Assembly (NCBI GenBank): GCA_036381895.1
Contig: DASVBY010000003.1
Location: forward strand, 11,057 to 75,056
DNA length: 64,000 nucleotides
Reading direction: 5' to 3'
Source: JACQFZ01 sp036381895
GTDB taxonomy: Bacteria; Pseudomonadota; Gammaproteobacteria; Acidiferrobacterales; Sulfurifustaceae
Shown here: positions 38,095 through 46,676 of the stretch, in pieces
Layout: each line of letters begins with the position of its first letter
Position numbering within the stretch: position 1 is the stretch's first letter
The notes under the pieces: model-generated
What the model saw: the letters and a program-made list of their open reading frames with translations, nothing else
Databases searched by the model: none
What the model was told of the DNA's origin: nothing
Program-made: the position numbers and the translations under genes

Positions 38095-39200
38095 CGCGCG
38101 CCGGCGCGGAAGCGTTCCCAGGCGCTGCCGCTTTCGAGCACCCGGCCGACGGCATCGGCGGCGGCGGGCAGGCTGGGGTAGTGCCCGAGGTGATGCAGGC
38201 ACAGCGCCGCCGCGACCAGCAGATGATCGCGGGCGGCCCCGCGCTCGCCGTGCAGCGCGCCGACCCCCGCGGCCACCGTCGAATGCGCCACGGCAGCTGC
38301 ATCGAACGTCGCCGCCGGACCGTCTTCGTTCTCCTCCTCCCGCCTTCCGATCGCGAGCGGGCGCGGCGACTCGGACAGGCCGAAGTCTTCGGCGCGGAAG
38401 CCGAGCAACTGCTCGGACTCGCCGTCGGGGTAGCGGTATGCCTTGCCTTCCTGCCGCAGCGACGGGATGACGCCCCCTTCGATGCCGCGCACGAGCAGCA
38501 CCGAATCGAAGCCCGCGGCGCGCGCGAGCAGCGCATAGATGCGCGGATAGGTTTTGTGCACGTAGCCCGTGAGGAGGTGCGTGCGCCCGCGGGCGCGCAC
38601 CGGGCCGATCACGGTCTCGAGCGTGGACAGCGCCGGGCGCTTGACGATCAGCGCGCGCAGGCGCGCGAGCGCGTGCAGCGGCGGGCAGTATCGGCTCTGA
38701 TCGACATACGCCCAGCCGACCGACCCGTCCGCCAGCCGCGCGGCGGCTTCTGCGGGCGAGCGATCGACGGCGACGCCCGCCGCGCGCAGCACCTGACGGT
38801 GGGTGACCCCGTACTTCGGTGCGAGCGATTCGACGCCGTGCGCGACCGCAGGAATTCCGCACGCCGCGAGCACCGGGGGCAGGAAGGCGGCGATCGGGAG
38901 GGAGCGGGCATAGCCGTCGTAGGGATCGGCGATATCGACGAGCGCCTCGACCTCCGCCCGCGCGGTCGCCGTCGCGTCGCGCAGGGCGTCGAGGATGCCG
39001 AGCAGCTCCTCGTCGCTCTCGCGCTTCATGCGCAGCGCGATCAGGAACACGCCCGCCTGCACCGCATCGACGCGGCCTTCGAGTATGAGCTGCATAGCGG
39101 CACGCGCTTCGGCGCGCGCGATGTCCCTGCTCCGCGCCGGACCGGTCGCGGTGCGCTCGAGGATCGAGCGCATCAGCTCGGTATCGCGCGCCGCATCCAT
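38091..39200 (-). CDS. YbiB/TrpD2-like anthranilate phosphoribosyltransferase homologue
   Basis: 369 residues with the overall fold of nucleoside phosphorylase/anthranilate phosphoribosyltransferases: an N-terminal helical part (RAAMQLILEGRVDAVQAGVFLIALRMK) and an alpha/beta part. The phosphate-binding glycine-rich loop of true TrpD (GTGGD) is replaced by DPYDGYARSLPIAAFL, and the anthranilate residues are not visible. That is the pattern of YbiB/TrpD2 proteins, which bind nucleic acid rather than catalyse tryptophan synthesis. No trp genes are nearby. An ATG at 39173 is an alternative start. Confidence 0.8.
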   Translation of the reverse strand: MDAARDTELMRSILERTATGPARSRDIARAEARAAMQLILEGRVDAVQAGVFLIALRMKRESDEELLGILDALRDATATARAEVEALVDIADPYDGYARSLPIAAFLPPVLAACGIPAVAHGVESLAPKYGVTHRQVLRAAGVAVDRSPAEAAARLADGSVGWAYVDQSRYCPPLHALARLRALIVKRPALSTLETVIGPVRARGRTHLLTGYVHKTYPRIYALLARAAGFDSVLLVRGIEGGVIPSLRQEGKAYRYPDGESEQLLGFRAEDFGLSESPRPLAIGRREEENEDGPAATFDAAAVAHSTVAAGVGALHGERGAARDHLLVAAALCLHHLGHYPSLPAAADAVGRVLESGSAWERFRAGAR

Positions 39201-39213
39201 GCGCAGCAGGCCT

Positions 39214-39648
39214 TCAGAGCTCGCGCTCGAGCTCGGCCGCCTTCTCGAACGCGAGCTCGGCGCCCGCGTGGTCGCCGCTTTGCGTGCGCGCCTGTCCGAT
39301 CAGCCGCCAGTTCGCCGCACGCAGCCGCGCGTCGTTGCCGGCGAGCGTGTTCGACCGCTGGGCGAACTGCGCCGCCTGGCCCGGCTGGCCCTGATGCAGC
39401 CTCAGGCGCGCGAGCTCGTGCCAGAGCGCCGCGTTGCGCGGCTCGATGCGCAGCGCCCGCTCGAGCTCCGCGGCGGCGGTGCTCAGGCTTCCCGCGCTCG
39501 CGTGCTCGCGGGCGCTGGTCACCAGCGCGACGACGGCGCTGTTTTGCGACGCGACCGGCGGCGGCGCGGTCTCGGGCGGCGTCGGCGCGGGCAGCCTGGC
39601 GCACGCGGCGAGCGCGGCGGCGAGCGCAAGGGCGGGCAAGGCTCTCAT
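39214..39648 (-). CDS. TPR-repeat lipoprotein
   Basis: 144 residues. A lipoprotein signal peptide (MRALPALALAAALAAC, lipobox LAAC at the end) is followed by a Pro-rich linker and two to three tetratricopeptide helix pairs (AAAELERALRIEPRNAALWHELARLRL and the next two). It starts at an ATG overlapping the PBP1b stop by four bases (ATGA), so the two are translated together. A small TPR lipoprotein coupled to PBP1b may help regulate or localise the synthase, in the way LpoB does in E. coli, but it shows no LpoB similarity. Confidence 0.82.
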   Translation of the reverse strand: MRALPALALAAALAACARLPAPTPPETAPPPVASQNSAVVALVTSAREHASAGSLSTAAAELERALRIEPRNAALWHELARLRLHQGQPGQAAQFAQRSNTLAGNDARLRAANWRLIGQARTQSGDHAGAELAFEKAAELEREL

Positions 39649-41933
39649 CGTTCGAACAGTCTCCTGAACCAGTTGCGGATGCTCTGACCGGGCCCGCTCG
39701 CGCAAGGCGCCGTTTCCGTCGGCGCGCTGCCGCGTACGAACGGCAGCTCGACCGCGCCGGCGCAGCCCCGATCGGCGCGCAGACCGGTCTCGGCGTCGAT
39801 CGGGACGAGTTCGATGGTCTCGGGCACCGGCGGCTCCAGCGGTTCGGGGTCGAGCCGCGCCATCATCCGTCCCCAGACCGTGAGCGCACCGCTGGCCCCG
39901 GTGAGGCCGGTGGGCTGGTTGTCGTCGCGCCCGATCCAGACCACCGCAAGCTTATCTCCCGTGAAACCCGCGAACCAGCTGTCGCGCAAATCGTCGGTGG
40001 TGCCGGTCTTGCCTGCGACGCGCAGGGCGGGCGGCAGGTAGGCATGGAGCGCCGTGCCGGTGCCCGACTGCACCACCTCCTGCAGCGCCGTGGTCACCAG
40101 GAATGCGGCCGCCGGATCGATCGCCTGCGACACGGTGAGCGAGTAGCGCTTGAGCGGCACGCCGTCGGGCGTCAGCACTTCGCGAATCGCCCGCAGCGGC
40201 GTACGAAACCCGTTGGCTGCGAGCGTCTGGTACATCTGCGCCACTTCGAACGGCGTGAGGCCGACCGCGCCGAGCAGGGTCGAGCCGTATGCCGGCAGCG
40301 AGCGCTCGACGCCGAGGCGGCGCATGGTCTCGAGCACGGCCGGCACGCCGAGCTCGAGCCCGAGCCGGGCGGCCGCCACGTTGTACGAATGGGCGAGCGC
40401 CCGGTGCAGCGGCACGTGCCCGTGGAACTTCTTGTCGTAGTTCTGCGGCGCCCATTCCTTCACGCCCGGCTCTGACCAGACCAGCGGGCTGTCGTCGAGG
40501 CGGGTGGCGAGCGTGTAGCGCTCGGGTTGCGCGAGCGCGGTCAGGTAGAGCGCCGGTTTGACGAGCGAGCCGATCGGGCGGACCGCATCGAGCGCGCGAT
40601 TGAAGCCTTCGTAGCGCGCGCGCCGCCCGCCGACGAGCGCGAGTACCTCCCCGGTTGCCGCTTCGGTCACGACGATGGCGCCTTCGAGCGTGCCCGCGGG
40701 CATGCGCCGCCGCTTCTCGAGCGCCTCGAGGCGTGCGGCGAGCGCCTCCTCGGCGGCGCGCTGCGTGCGCGGATCGAGGGTCGTGAAAATGCGCAGCCCC
40801 TCGGAGCGCAGGTCCGCGTCCGAGTAGTCGCGGCGCAGCTGGCGCTGCACCAGTCCGAGAAACGCGGGGTAAGCGGAGGTACCGACCGGGGCGCGCTCCG
40901 TTACCCCGAGCGGCTCCGCCTTGGCGCGCAGGTGCTCGGCCGTGCCGATCACGCCCTGTTCCGCCATTTCGGCGAGCACGAGATTGCGGCGCGCGAGCGC
41001 CCGCTGCGGATGACGGCGCGGATCGTAGTAGGACGGCCCCTTGACCAGGCCGACGAGAAGCGCCGCCTGCGGCAGCGTCAGCTGATGCAGCGGCCGGTCG
41101 AAGTAGTACTGCGCCGCGAGACCGAAGCCGTGGATGGCGCGGTTTCCGTCCTGCCCGAGGTAGATCTCGTTGATGTAGGCCTCGAGGATCTCGTCCTTGC
41201 CGTAATGCGCTTCGAGCAACAGCGCCATGATCGCCTCGGTCGCTTTGCGTCGAAGCGTGCGTTCGGACGTGAGATAGAAGTTCTTGACGAGCTGCTGCGT
41301 GAGCGTGCTCCCGCCCTGTACCGCCCCGGCCGCGCGCAGGTTCGCCCAGAGTGCGCGCGCGATGCCGCGCGGATCGAGCCCGTGGTGTTCGTAGAACTTG
41401 CGGTCCTCGACGGCGATGAGCGCCTTGATCAGGATCGGCGGCACCTCGTCGAGCTTTACCAGGACGCGGTCTTCGTTGTGCGCCGGATAGATGCCGCCGA
41501 TGAGCAAGGGATCCAGCCGGGCGAGCGCGACCGCCTCGCCCGTATCGCGGTTCACGATCTCGTCGATCCGCCCGTCCTCGAAGCGTACCCGCAGCCGCAG
41601 CGGCGGCTGCGGCCCGTCCCAGAAGACGAAGCCGCGCGTGTGCAGCCCGATGCTGTCCGATTCGCGTACGTACGAGCCGGGTTCCGCGAGCGCACCGTGC
41701 CGGTAGTTGAGCTCGCTCAGCTCCTGCGCGAGCTGCGCAGGCGTGAGCTTCCTGCCGGGGTAGAGCTCGAGCGGGCTCGCGTACACCCGTGCCGGCAGCG
41801 CCCAGCGCTTGCCTTCGAACTGCTCGCGAATGGTGACATCGAGGTAGACGACGTACGCCGCAAAGAGCGCCGCGAGCAGGCCGAGCGCGACGAGGGCGGG
41901 GCGCAGATACCTGCGAAACAAATGAAAACGCAT
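39645..41933 (-). CDS. mrcB: bifunctional penicillin-binding protein 1B
   Basis: 762 residues. Short cytoplasmic tail and membrane anchor (about 10-30), a UB2H-like region (about 60-150, LPARVYASPLELYPG), the GT51 glycosyltransferase (VEDRKFYEHHGLDPRGIARAL, then GGSTLTQQLVKNFYL) and the transpeptidase domain with SxxK (RPIGSLVKP), SxN (HSYNVAA) and KTG (AGKTGTTDD). It polymerises and crosslinks murein at the inner membrane. Domain order and length match PBP1b rather than PBP1a. Confidence 0.95.
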   Translation of the reverse strand: MRFHLFRRYLRPALVALGLLAALFAAYVVYLDVTIREQFEGKRWALPARVYASPLELYPGRKLTPAQLAQELSELNYRHGALAEPGSYVRESDSIGLHTRGFVFWDGPQPPLRLRVRFEDGRIDEIVNRDTGEAVALARLDPLLIGGIYPAHNEDRVLVKLDEVPPILIKALIAVEDRKFYEHHGLDPRGIARALWANLRAAGAVQGGSTLTQQLVKNFYLTSERTLRRKATEAIMALLLEAHYGKDEILEAYINEIYLGQDGNRAIHGFGLAAQYYFDRPLHQLTLPQAALLVGLVKGPSYYDPRRHPQRALARRNLVLAEMAEQGVIGTAEHLRAKAEPLGVTERAPVGTSAYPAFLGLVQRQLRRDYSDADLRSEGLRIFTTLDPRTQRAAEEALAARLEALEKRRRMPAGTLEGAIVVTEAATGEVLALVGGRRARYEGFNRALDAVRPIGSLVKPALYLTALAQPERYTLATRLDDSPLVWSEPGVKEWAPQNYDKKFHGHVPLHRALAHSYNVAAARLGLELGVPAVLETMRRLGVERSLPAYGSTLLGAVGLTPFEVAQMYQTLAANGFRTPLRAIREVLTPDGVPLKRYSLTVSQAIDPAAAFLVTTALQEVVQSGTGTALHAYLPPALRVAGKTGTTDDLRDSWFAGFTGDKLAVVWIGRDDNQPTGLTGASGALTVWGRMMARLDPEPLEPPVPETIELVPIDAETGLRADRGCAGAVELPFVRGSAPTETAPCASGPGQSIRNWFRRLFER

Positions 41934-42040
41934 GCTAGCGGGCCGCCGAGGGGCGCGGCCGGGTGGTGTTCATTCTTTCGTCCTCAGCCCGAGTGCGAGA
42001 GTTCGGGCGCATTCTAATACCCCGAGCCTGCGCTTCGACC

Positions 42041-42505
42041 TCAGGCGCCGCCGGCGAAGCCGAGCTGGCGCCACGCTTCGTAAACCACGACGGCGACGGC
42101 ATTCGAGAGGTTCAGGCTGCGATTGCCGGGTTGCAGCGGCAAACGCAGGCGCGAGGCTTCGGGCACCTGGTTCAGTATCGCCATGGGCAGACCGCGCGTC
42201 TCCGGCCCGAACAGCAATACATCGTCGGGACGATACCGTACGTCGCTGTACCACCGCCGAGCGCGTGTCGTGTAGGCATAGATGCGGGCCGTGCCGAGGG
42301 CGGCGCGCAGGCCGTCCCAGTCGGAATGACGCTGCACGTCCGCCCATTCGCGGTAATCGAGTCCGGCCCGGCGCAACCGTTTCTCGTCGAGTGTGAAGCC
42401 GAGCGGCTCGATCAGATGCAGGCGGGCGCCCGTGTTGGCGCATAAGCGCATGATGTTTCCCGTGTTCGGCGGGATTTCCGGCTGGTAGAGCACGACATGA
42501 AACAT
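42041..42505 (-). CDS. trmL: tRNA (cytidine(34)-2'-O)-methyltransferase TrmL
   Basis: 154 residues, SPOUT family. MFHVVLYQPEIPPNTGNIMR starts the protein, LFGPETRGLP is motif 2, and RSLNLSNAVAVVVYEAWRQ is motif 3 of the knot. It methylates the wobble ribose of two leucine tRNAs. I chose the ATG at 42505, since the family starts at this conserved phrase; the frame is open 47 codons further but without homology. Confidence 0.95.
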   Translation of the reverse strand: MFHVVLYQPEIPPNTGNIMRLCANTGARLHLIEPLGFTLDEKRLRRAGLDYREWADVQRHSDWDGLRAALGTARIYAYTTRARRWYSDVRYRPDDVLLFGPETRGLPMAILNQVPEASRLRLPLQPGNRSLNLSNAVAVVVYEAWRQLGFAGGA

Positions 42506-42744
42506 CGCCGCGCGCAAGGTCGTTCGCATTGAAGGTGGGCGATTATCCCGGATCGGAGCGGCGGCCGGGCGGTCTTCGTCCATGCCGTTCGGTCTCTGCC
42601 GCGCGAATCTGCCTGCCTGCTCCGCTTGGGCTCCGCAAAATGCCAAGAGACCGCCTAAGGGGTCGGCTGGGCGAAGGGCAGCCCGTCGAGTTCCTCGAAG
42701 TTTTCTCTCTGAAGTGAGCGCACACCAACTACTAACACATTACG

Positions 42745-42760
42745 ACGAAAAGAATTTCGT
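42745..42760. promoter_or_regulatory. inverted repeat ACGAAA-N4-TTTCGT, possible operator
   Basis: A perfect six-base inverted repeat with four-base centre, ending 15 bases before the -24 element of the predicted sigma-54 promoter. It could bind a dimeric regulator; no copy was seen at the partner promoter at 48601-48616. Confidence 0.4.
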
Positions 42761-42774
42761 GCTGCGTGCCGTCC

Positions 42775-42790
42775 TGGCCCGATAGTTGCA
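42775..42790 (+). promoter_or_regulatory. sigma-54 (-24/-12) promoter for the usher-like gene
   Basis: TGGCCCGATAGTTGCA matches the RpoN consensus TGGCACG-N4-TTGCA with one mismatch (A to C in the first element) and the exact 12-base distance between GG and GC. It lies 85 bases before the start at 42875. Confidence 0.7.
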
Positions 42791-42874
42791 ATCCCCTACG
42801 GATCATGTCCCTTTTTCTGCCACTTAGCCGGCGAATCTGGGATTCCGAATCACGGATCGTCGGCAACTATTTGA

Positions 42875-45130
42875 ATGGAAAGGCATTCGAATCAGGCTAC
42901 CAAAGTCATTGCGGGTGCGCTCGCAGTGATCGCGCTCGCCTTCGCGGACGCCTTCCTTCACGTAGTCGGCCGCCGCGGCGACATACCCGCTGCGTTGGGG
43001 CCCGCGAATCTCTCTGAAACACAGCCGACCTCGAATCGCGAGCGCGTTTCGCGCGTTCGGGCCGCTACCGCTGACCGTGCGGCTGCCGGCGCTCCTGCCA
43101 TCGGGCCGCCGGCTTCCGGCCGCGACGAAGGGACTGCCATCCAGCGCATGGATGCCCCCGAGGTCCTCGTCGCGGCTGTCGACCCTGTCGAGTCCGTGCC
43201 TGCTTCTGCTGCCCCTGCAACTGCCTCCCCGACTCCATACTACGACCAGCTCATCGACCCCAGCATGCCGGTGGACCCGGCGCCGAACGCCGGGGACGTC
43301 CATGAGCTAGCGCCCGGAGCCCTGCCGGGGAGCGCGAGCGTCGAATACAGGCTCTTCGATCAACGCAGCGATTTCGGTGGAACCCCCCGCCGCTATACGG
43401 AGCAGGGTGTGGGCGTTACCGCGCAGCAGGACACCCGGCACTTCGGCCGGTTCGAGCTGCGCGCCGCCGTCAGCGATGCGAAAGGGGCGGATGCATTCGA
43501 TGCCTTCGACGGCGACAGCTTCGTCCACCTCGCGCAGCGCGGCTTCGCGCTGACGGATCGCTGGATCATGAACAACGAGCTCGGACACATACGCGCGCTC
43601 TCGCCCGTCGAAGTCGCCTCGGGGTATCGCATTCGCCTGCCGACGCCGCTCATCGAGGGCGCGGTGGTGGAAGCGGGCTCGTCCGAGCTCAGTCTGCGCT
43701 TCACCACGGGCTCACTCGGCGCCTATCGCGGCCGCACCTTCCCCGTGTTTTCGTCCGACGGGGCGACAGGACGCATTGCGGGCGCGGCCGGAAGCTATCG
43801 CCTCGATGAGAGCTGGAGCGCCGGCCTGCAGGTGTGGCAGCTTGACGGCGTAACGACCGGCAACGGTGCGCGCGATTTTGTGACCTGGGCGGGTGGCCTG
43901 CGCTACGACGGCGGCGCGGCCGGCAAGGCGCAGCTGAGTCTGCTCGCCAACGATTTCGGCGCCACCGGTTTCTGGGCCGATGGCGAGCGCAGCGCCGGCG
44001 CCTGGCTCCACAACGCCGGCTTGTTCCGGCTCGAACGTAATCTCGAATGGGTCGACATCAATTCGTCGATCCCGAGCGACGTCGAAGGCTTCTACTGGAG
44101 GGGGGCGACGCGCACGTTCCATACGACGATTTCCACCGGCCTCGACTGGTCGCGCACGAACATCGACGGCGACCCGTCGCTCCCGCGGCGCAGCAGCGCG
44201 GCCGGCTTCGCCGCGGCGAGCTACCGCCTCTCCACGGACACGAATCTCTCGGGTTCGCTCACCCTCGGCCGCGACGCGACCCGCGGCGCCGGGCTCGACA
44301 ACGAGAGCCGCACCTGGTCCGTTCGCGGGTCGCTGTCGCGCCGCGCGCCCACCGGCGCCGACGTGTGGGCGCTCGCCGCGGCCGAGCGCTCGGGCCCGTC
44401 CGGCTACTCGCGCTACGACGCCACCTGGGATCGCCACTGGAACCGCAGCGCCTGGTTCTCGAGCCTGCGCGCAGGCGTTGCGCTCGCCTCACAGACCGGA
44501 TCGAGCAACGATTTCACGCAGGGGACGGTGCGCGCGTCGGGAACGTGGACGTTCGACCGCTGGCGCGTGACCGGACACCTGAGCGCCGGCTATTACGAGA
44601 GCGACGATACCGACCACGGCAGCACGATCGCTGTGGGCCTCACCGTGGCCACCGAAATTGCCCGTGGCTGGCAGGTCGCAGCCGATCTCAACTACAACCG
44701 CAACGCGCTCACGCTGCTCGCTGACGGCAGCGAGGTGCGCGCGACGGACAAGCAATTCCTGGTGAGTCTGCGGCGCGATACGCGCTGGGGCAGACCGGAG
44801 CATCCGGTCGGTTACGTGAACGGCAGGTACGGGCGCGGGTCCGTTCGCGGCGTGCTGTTTCTCGATCACAACGACAACGGCGTGCGCGAGCCGGAAGAGC
44901 CGGGCGTGGCGGGTGTCCTCGTCTTCCTCGATCGCGGCTTCAGCACCGAGACCGATGCCGCCGGTGAGTTCACCTTCTCGCCGGTCGCGAGCGGCGAGCA
45001 TCAGCTCAGCGTCGACATCGCGAACGTGCCGCTGCCCTGGGTGCCGGCGGCCGAAGGTCCCTTGCCGGTCCATGTCGTACCGCGGGAAACCGCGGTGGTG
45101 GAGATCCCGCTGCGCAGGGAGCTGCCTTAG
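42875..45130 (+). CDS. large usher-like outer-membrane beta-barrel with C-terminal Ig/SdrD-B-like domain
   Basis: 751 residues. The N-terminus has a basic start and a hydrophobic segment (VIAGALAVIALAFADAF) acting as export signal, then a Pro/Ala-rich low-complexity stretch (about 60-125). A long region (about 145-640) of alternating amphipathic strands with frequent W, Y and G follows (for example GSYRLDESWSAGLQVWQL, LRYDGGAAGKAQLSLLANDF, WRVTGHLSAGYYES), as in a 20-24-strand barrel. The last 99 residues (653 on, GSVRGVLFLDHNDNGVREPE) form a prealbumin-like SdrD-B/carboxypeptidase-regulatory-type domain. Size and C-terminal domain suit a fimbrial usher, but I see no clear PapC plug or N-terminal domain, so the usher call rests on context: the convergent operon carries a PapD-like chaperone and pilin-like proteins. 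No ribosome site is evident. Confidence 0.72.
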   Translation: MERHSNQATKVIAGALAVIALAFADAFLHVVGRRGDIPAALGPANLSETQPTSNRERVSRVRAATADRAAAGAPAIGPPASGRDEGTAIQRMDAPEVLVAAVDPVESVPASAAPATASPTPYYDQLIDPSMPVDPAPNAGDVHELAPGALPGSASVEYRLFDQRSDFGGTPRRYTEQGVGVTAQQDTRHFGRFELRAAVSDAKGADAFDAFDGDSFVHLAQRGFALTDRWIMNNELGHIRALSPVEVASGYRIRLPTPLIEGAVVEAGSSELSLRFTTGSLGAYRGRTFPVFSSDGATGRIAGAAGSYRLDESWSAGLQVWQLDGVTTGNGARDFVTWAGGLRYDGGAAGKAQLSLLANDFGATGFWADGERSAGAWLHNAGLFRLERNLEWVDINSSIPSDVEGFYWRGATRTFHTTISTGLDWSRTNIDGDPSLPRRSSAAGFAAASYRLSTDTNLSGSLTLGRDATRGAGLDNESRTWSVRGSLSRRAPTGADVWALAAAERSGPSGYSRYDATWDRHWNRSAWFSSLRAGVALASQTGSSNDFTQGTVRASGTWTFDRWRVTGHLSAGYYESDDTDHGSTIAVGLTVATEIARGWQVAADLNYNRNALTLLADGSEVRATDKQFLVSLRRDTRWGRPEHPVGYVNGRYGRGSVRGVLFLDHNDNGVREPEEPGVAGVLVFLDRGFSTETDAAGEFTFSPVASGEHQLSVDIANVPLPWVPAAEGPLPVHVVPRETAVVEIPLRRELP

Positions 45131-45166
45131 GAAGCCCGAGCCGGTCGCCGCGCCGAACCCCGCGGT

Positions 45167-45769
45167 TCAGGGTGTGAACGTGGCGGTGAACGAAATCGTT
45201 CCCGAATAAGTGCCAGCAGGGTAGACAGCCGCGTTGGCGAAATAGAACGTGAGCTGGCCGCCCATCCACAGATCGCTACCTTTACTGAGCGGCAGCGTCG
45301 CGATGACTTGCGAGCCAGCGGCGAACTGACCGGCGGGGATCGGAACCGCACCGCCGACGGCCGTGCTGGTCCACGAGATGCTCGAGATTGGAATCTGAGA
45401 GCCGCCAGGTGACAGGAGGAAAGCGGGCGCGTCGGCGCGCAGCTCAACGGTCGTCGGTGTTGTTGGACCGCCGCCCCGGCGCGCACCAACTTCGACCAGG
45501 AGCGCCGGCGTTCCGGCAACCGGTGCCCCGTTGCCAACGGTTTGCGGGTTTCCGGAGAGATCGAAGCCGACCGCCAGGGTACCGGTAGGGGATTCGACGA
45601 CGAGAGCGATCTCGGGGTCGCTGCCTGACGCCTTGATGCGTACGTGGTTGCCGGCAGCGTTTCTGGGCCCTGCGATCCACAGCAACGCCAGCACCACGGC
45701 GGCTATGGAGGTCGTGGCGGAGCGCCAATACGAGCGGACCGTGGACTCGCGTGTCGACAGCGACCGCAT
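45167..45769 (-). CDS. secreted pilin-like protein 3 (cluster paralogue)
   Basis: 200 residues from the ATG at 45769 (a TTG at 45823 is also in frame). A signal sequence (about 15-38, ATTSIAAVVLALLWIAG) is followed by an all-beta protein. It is clearly paralogous to the protein at 47187-47825: both share NGxPVxGTPxxLxEVGxR, IPIxxISWT, IPxGxFAxG and the C-terminal WMGGxLTFxFANxAVYPxGTY. The end, AGTYSGTISFTATFTP, is reminiscent of the final strand of DUF4402 or spore-coat-U-like surface proteins. It is probably a fibre subunit; it ends 36 bases from the convergent usher-like gene. Confidence 0.68.
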   Translation of the reverse strand: MRSLSTRESTVRSYWRSATTSIAAVVLALLWIAGPRNAAGNHVRIKASGSDPEIALVVESPTGTLAVGFDLSGNPQTVGNGAPVAGTPALLVEVGARRGGGPTTPTTVELRADAPAFLLSPGGSQIPISSISWTSTAVGGAVPIPAGQFAAGSQVIATLPLSKGSDLWMGGQLTFYFANAAVYPAGTYSGTISFTATFTP

Positions 45770-45836
45770 GGCGCGTCGAAGCAAGTCCGGGACTCTACTG
45801 GCGTGGCTACCTGGCGTGCGCAAGATTGGACTCGCC

Positions 45837-46676
45837 TCAGGGGAGCCGGTAGTCGATCTCCAGGTCGCCGCCGCCCTGATATTCGAGGCGCCCCCGCACG
45901 TGGATGGGCGGCACCAGTCTAACGCCGGACGCTCTGGCCTGACCGCGCGACCAGGCGACCGGGCGAAGCAGAATGGTCCGTTCCGCGCCGGGGAGAATCA
46001 CGTCTTGTGCCGCCACCAGATCCACCCGGCGCCCTTTGGCGTCGCGGCCCTCGACCGCCCCGAGCACCCGGCTGTGCGCGTTGCCTGAGTTCCGGAACGT
46101 GAACGCGGGCATGATGCCGTCGGGCGTGTCCTGCAGGCGCATGCGTACGAGCTGGAGCTTCGGCTTCGCGTCGCCGATCGTGACATAGACGATGACGCCG
46201 ATACGGCCGACGAGCGGAATCTGGATGCCGGACGCGACGGGGGTGACGCGGGCCGCCTCGGAGGCGATGAGCAGCGCGAAGCGGCACTCGCCGCTCGGCG
46301 CGTCCGGCGGCACGTGCACTTCGAAGCGATAATTGCGCGTCTGCCGCGGCGCGATCTTGACGACGTGCCGCTCGATGCGCACCCAGCGCCGGCACGAATC
46401 CTCTCCCGGCTCGCCTTCGTGATAAACCACGCCGCCCTCCGGATTGAGGCGCCAATCCGCGGTCTTGACCGTGTAGCTCGCGACAGTCGCCGCGCCGTTC
46501 GTGATGTCGAGCACCTGCCGTACCACTTCGCCCGGGTTCGCCCGAAGCTCGAAGCGCGGCGGCGAGACGGTCGCATCGAAGCCGGCGCGCGCCTCGCCGA
46601 GCGCCCAGGCGGCCGCGAGCAGACCGGCCGCGATGCGCGCTATGCGCGTCTTCGACTCAGTACTCTTCGATCTCAT
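45837..46676 (-). CDS. PapD-like periplasmic pilus chaperone
   Basis: 279 residues from the ATG at 46676, overlapping the previous gene by 20 bases. After a signal peptide (about 8-30, AAGLLAAAWALGEARA) the mature protein begins FDATVSPPRFELRANPGEVV, followed by VLDITNGAATVASYTVK and RHVVKIAPRQTRNYRFEVHVP and SGIQIPLVGRIGVIVYVTIGD. This is the pattern of the first immunoglobulin-like domain of P-pilus-type chaperones, with a second domain after it. It would complete and protect the three pilin-like subunits in the periplasm. It is somewhat longer than classical PapD/FimC (about 220-240). Confidence 0.75.
   Translation of the reverse strand: MRSKSTESKTRIARIAAGLLAAAWALGEARAGFDATVSPPRFELRANPGEVVRQVLDITNGAATVASYTVKTADWRLNPEGGVVYHEGEPGEDSCRRWVRIERHVVKIAPRQTRNYRFEVHVPPDAPSGECRFALLIASEAARVTPVASGIQIPLVGRIGVIVYVTIGDAKPKLQLVRMRLQDTPDGIMPAFTFRNSGNAHSRVLGAVEGRDAKGRRVDLVAAQDVILPGAERTILLRPVAWSRGQARASGVRLVPPIHVRGRLEYQGGGDLEIDYRLP

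Larger units (their letters stand above)
42506..42874. other. intergenic region between trmL and the usher-like gene
   Basis: A 369-base divergent spacer. It holds a sigma-54-type promoter (42775-42790) and a perfect inverted repeat just before it. The rest shows no recognisable gene; a short open frame at 42766-43017 has no family features. Confidence 0.7.

Noticed and set aside
38091..39200. Anthranilate phosphoribosyltransferase TrpD proper
   Set aside because: The GTGGD phosphate loop is not present and no trp genes are near; YbiB/TrpD2 fits better.
42766..43017. Small open frame before the usher-like gene
   Set aside because: Overlaps the sigma-54 promoter and the signal region of the barrel gene, with no ribosome site or family features.
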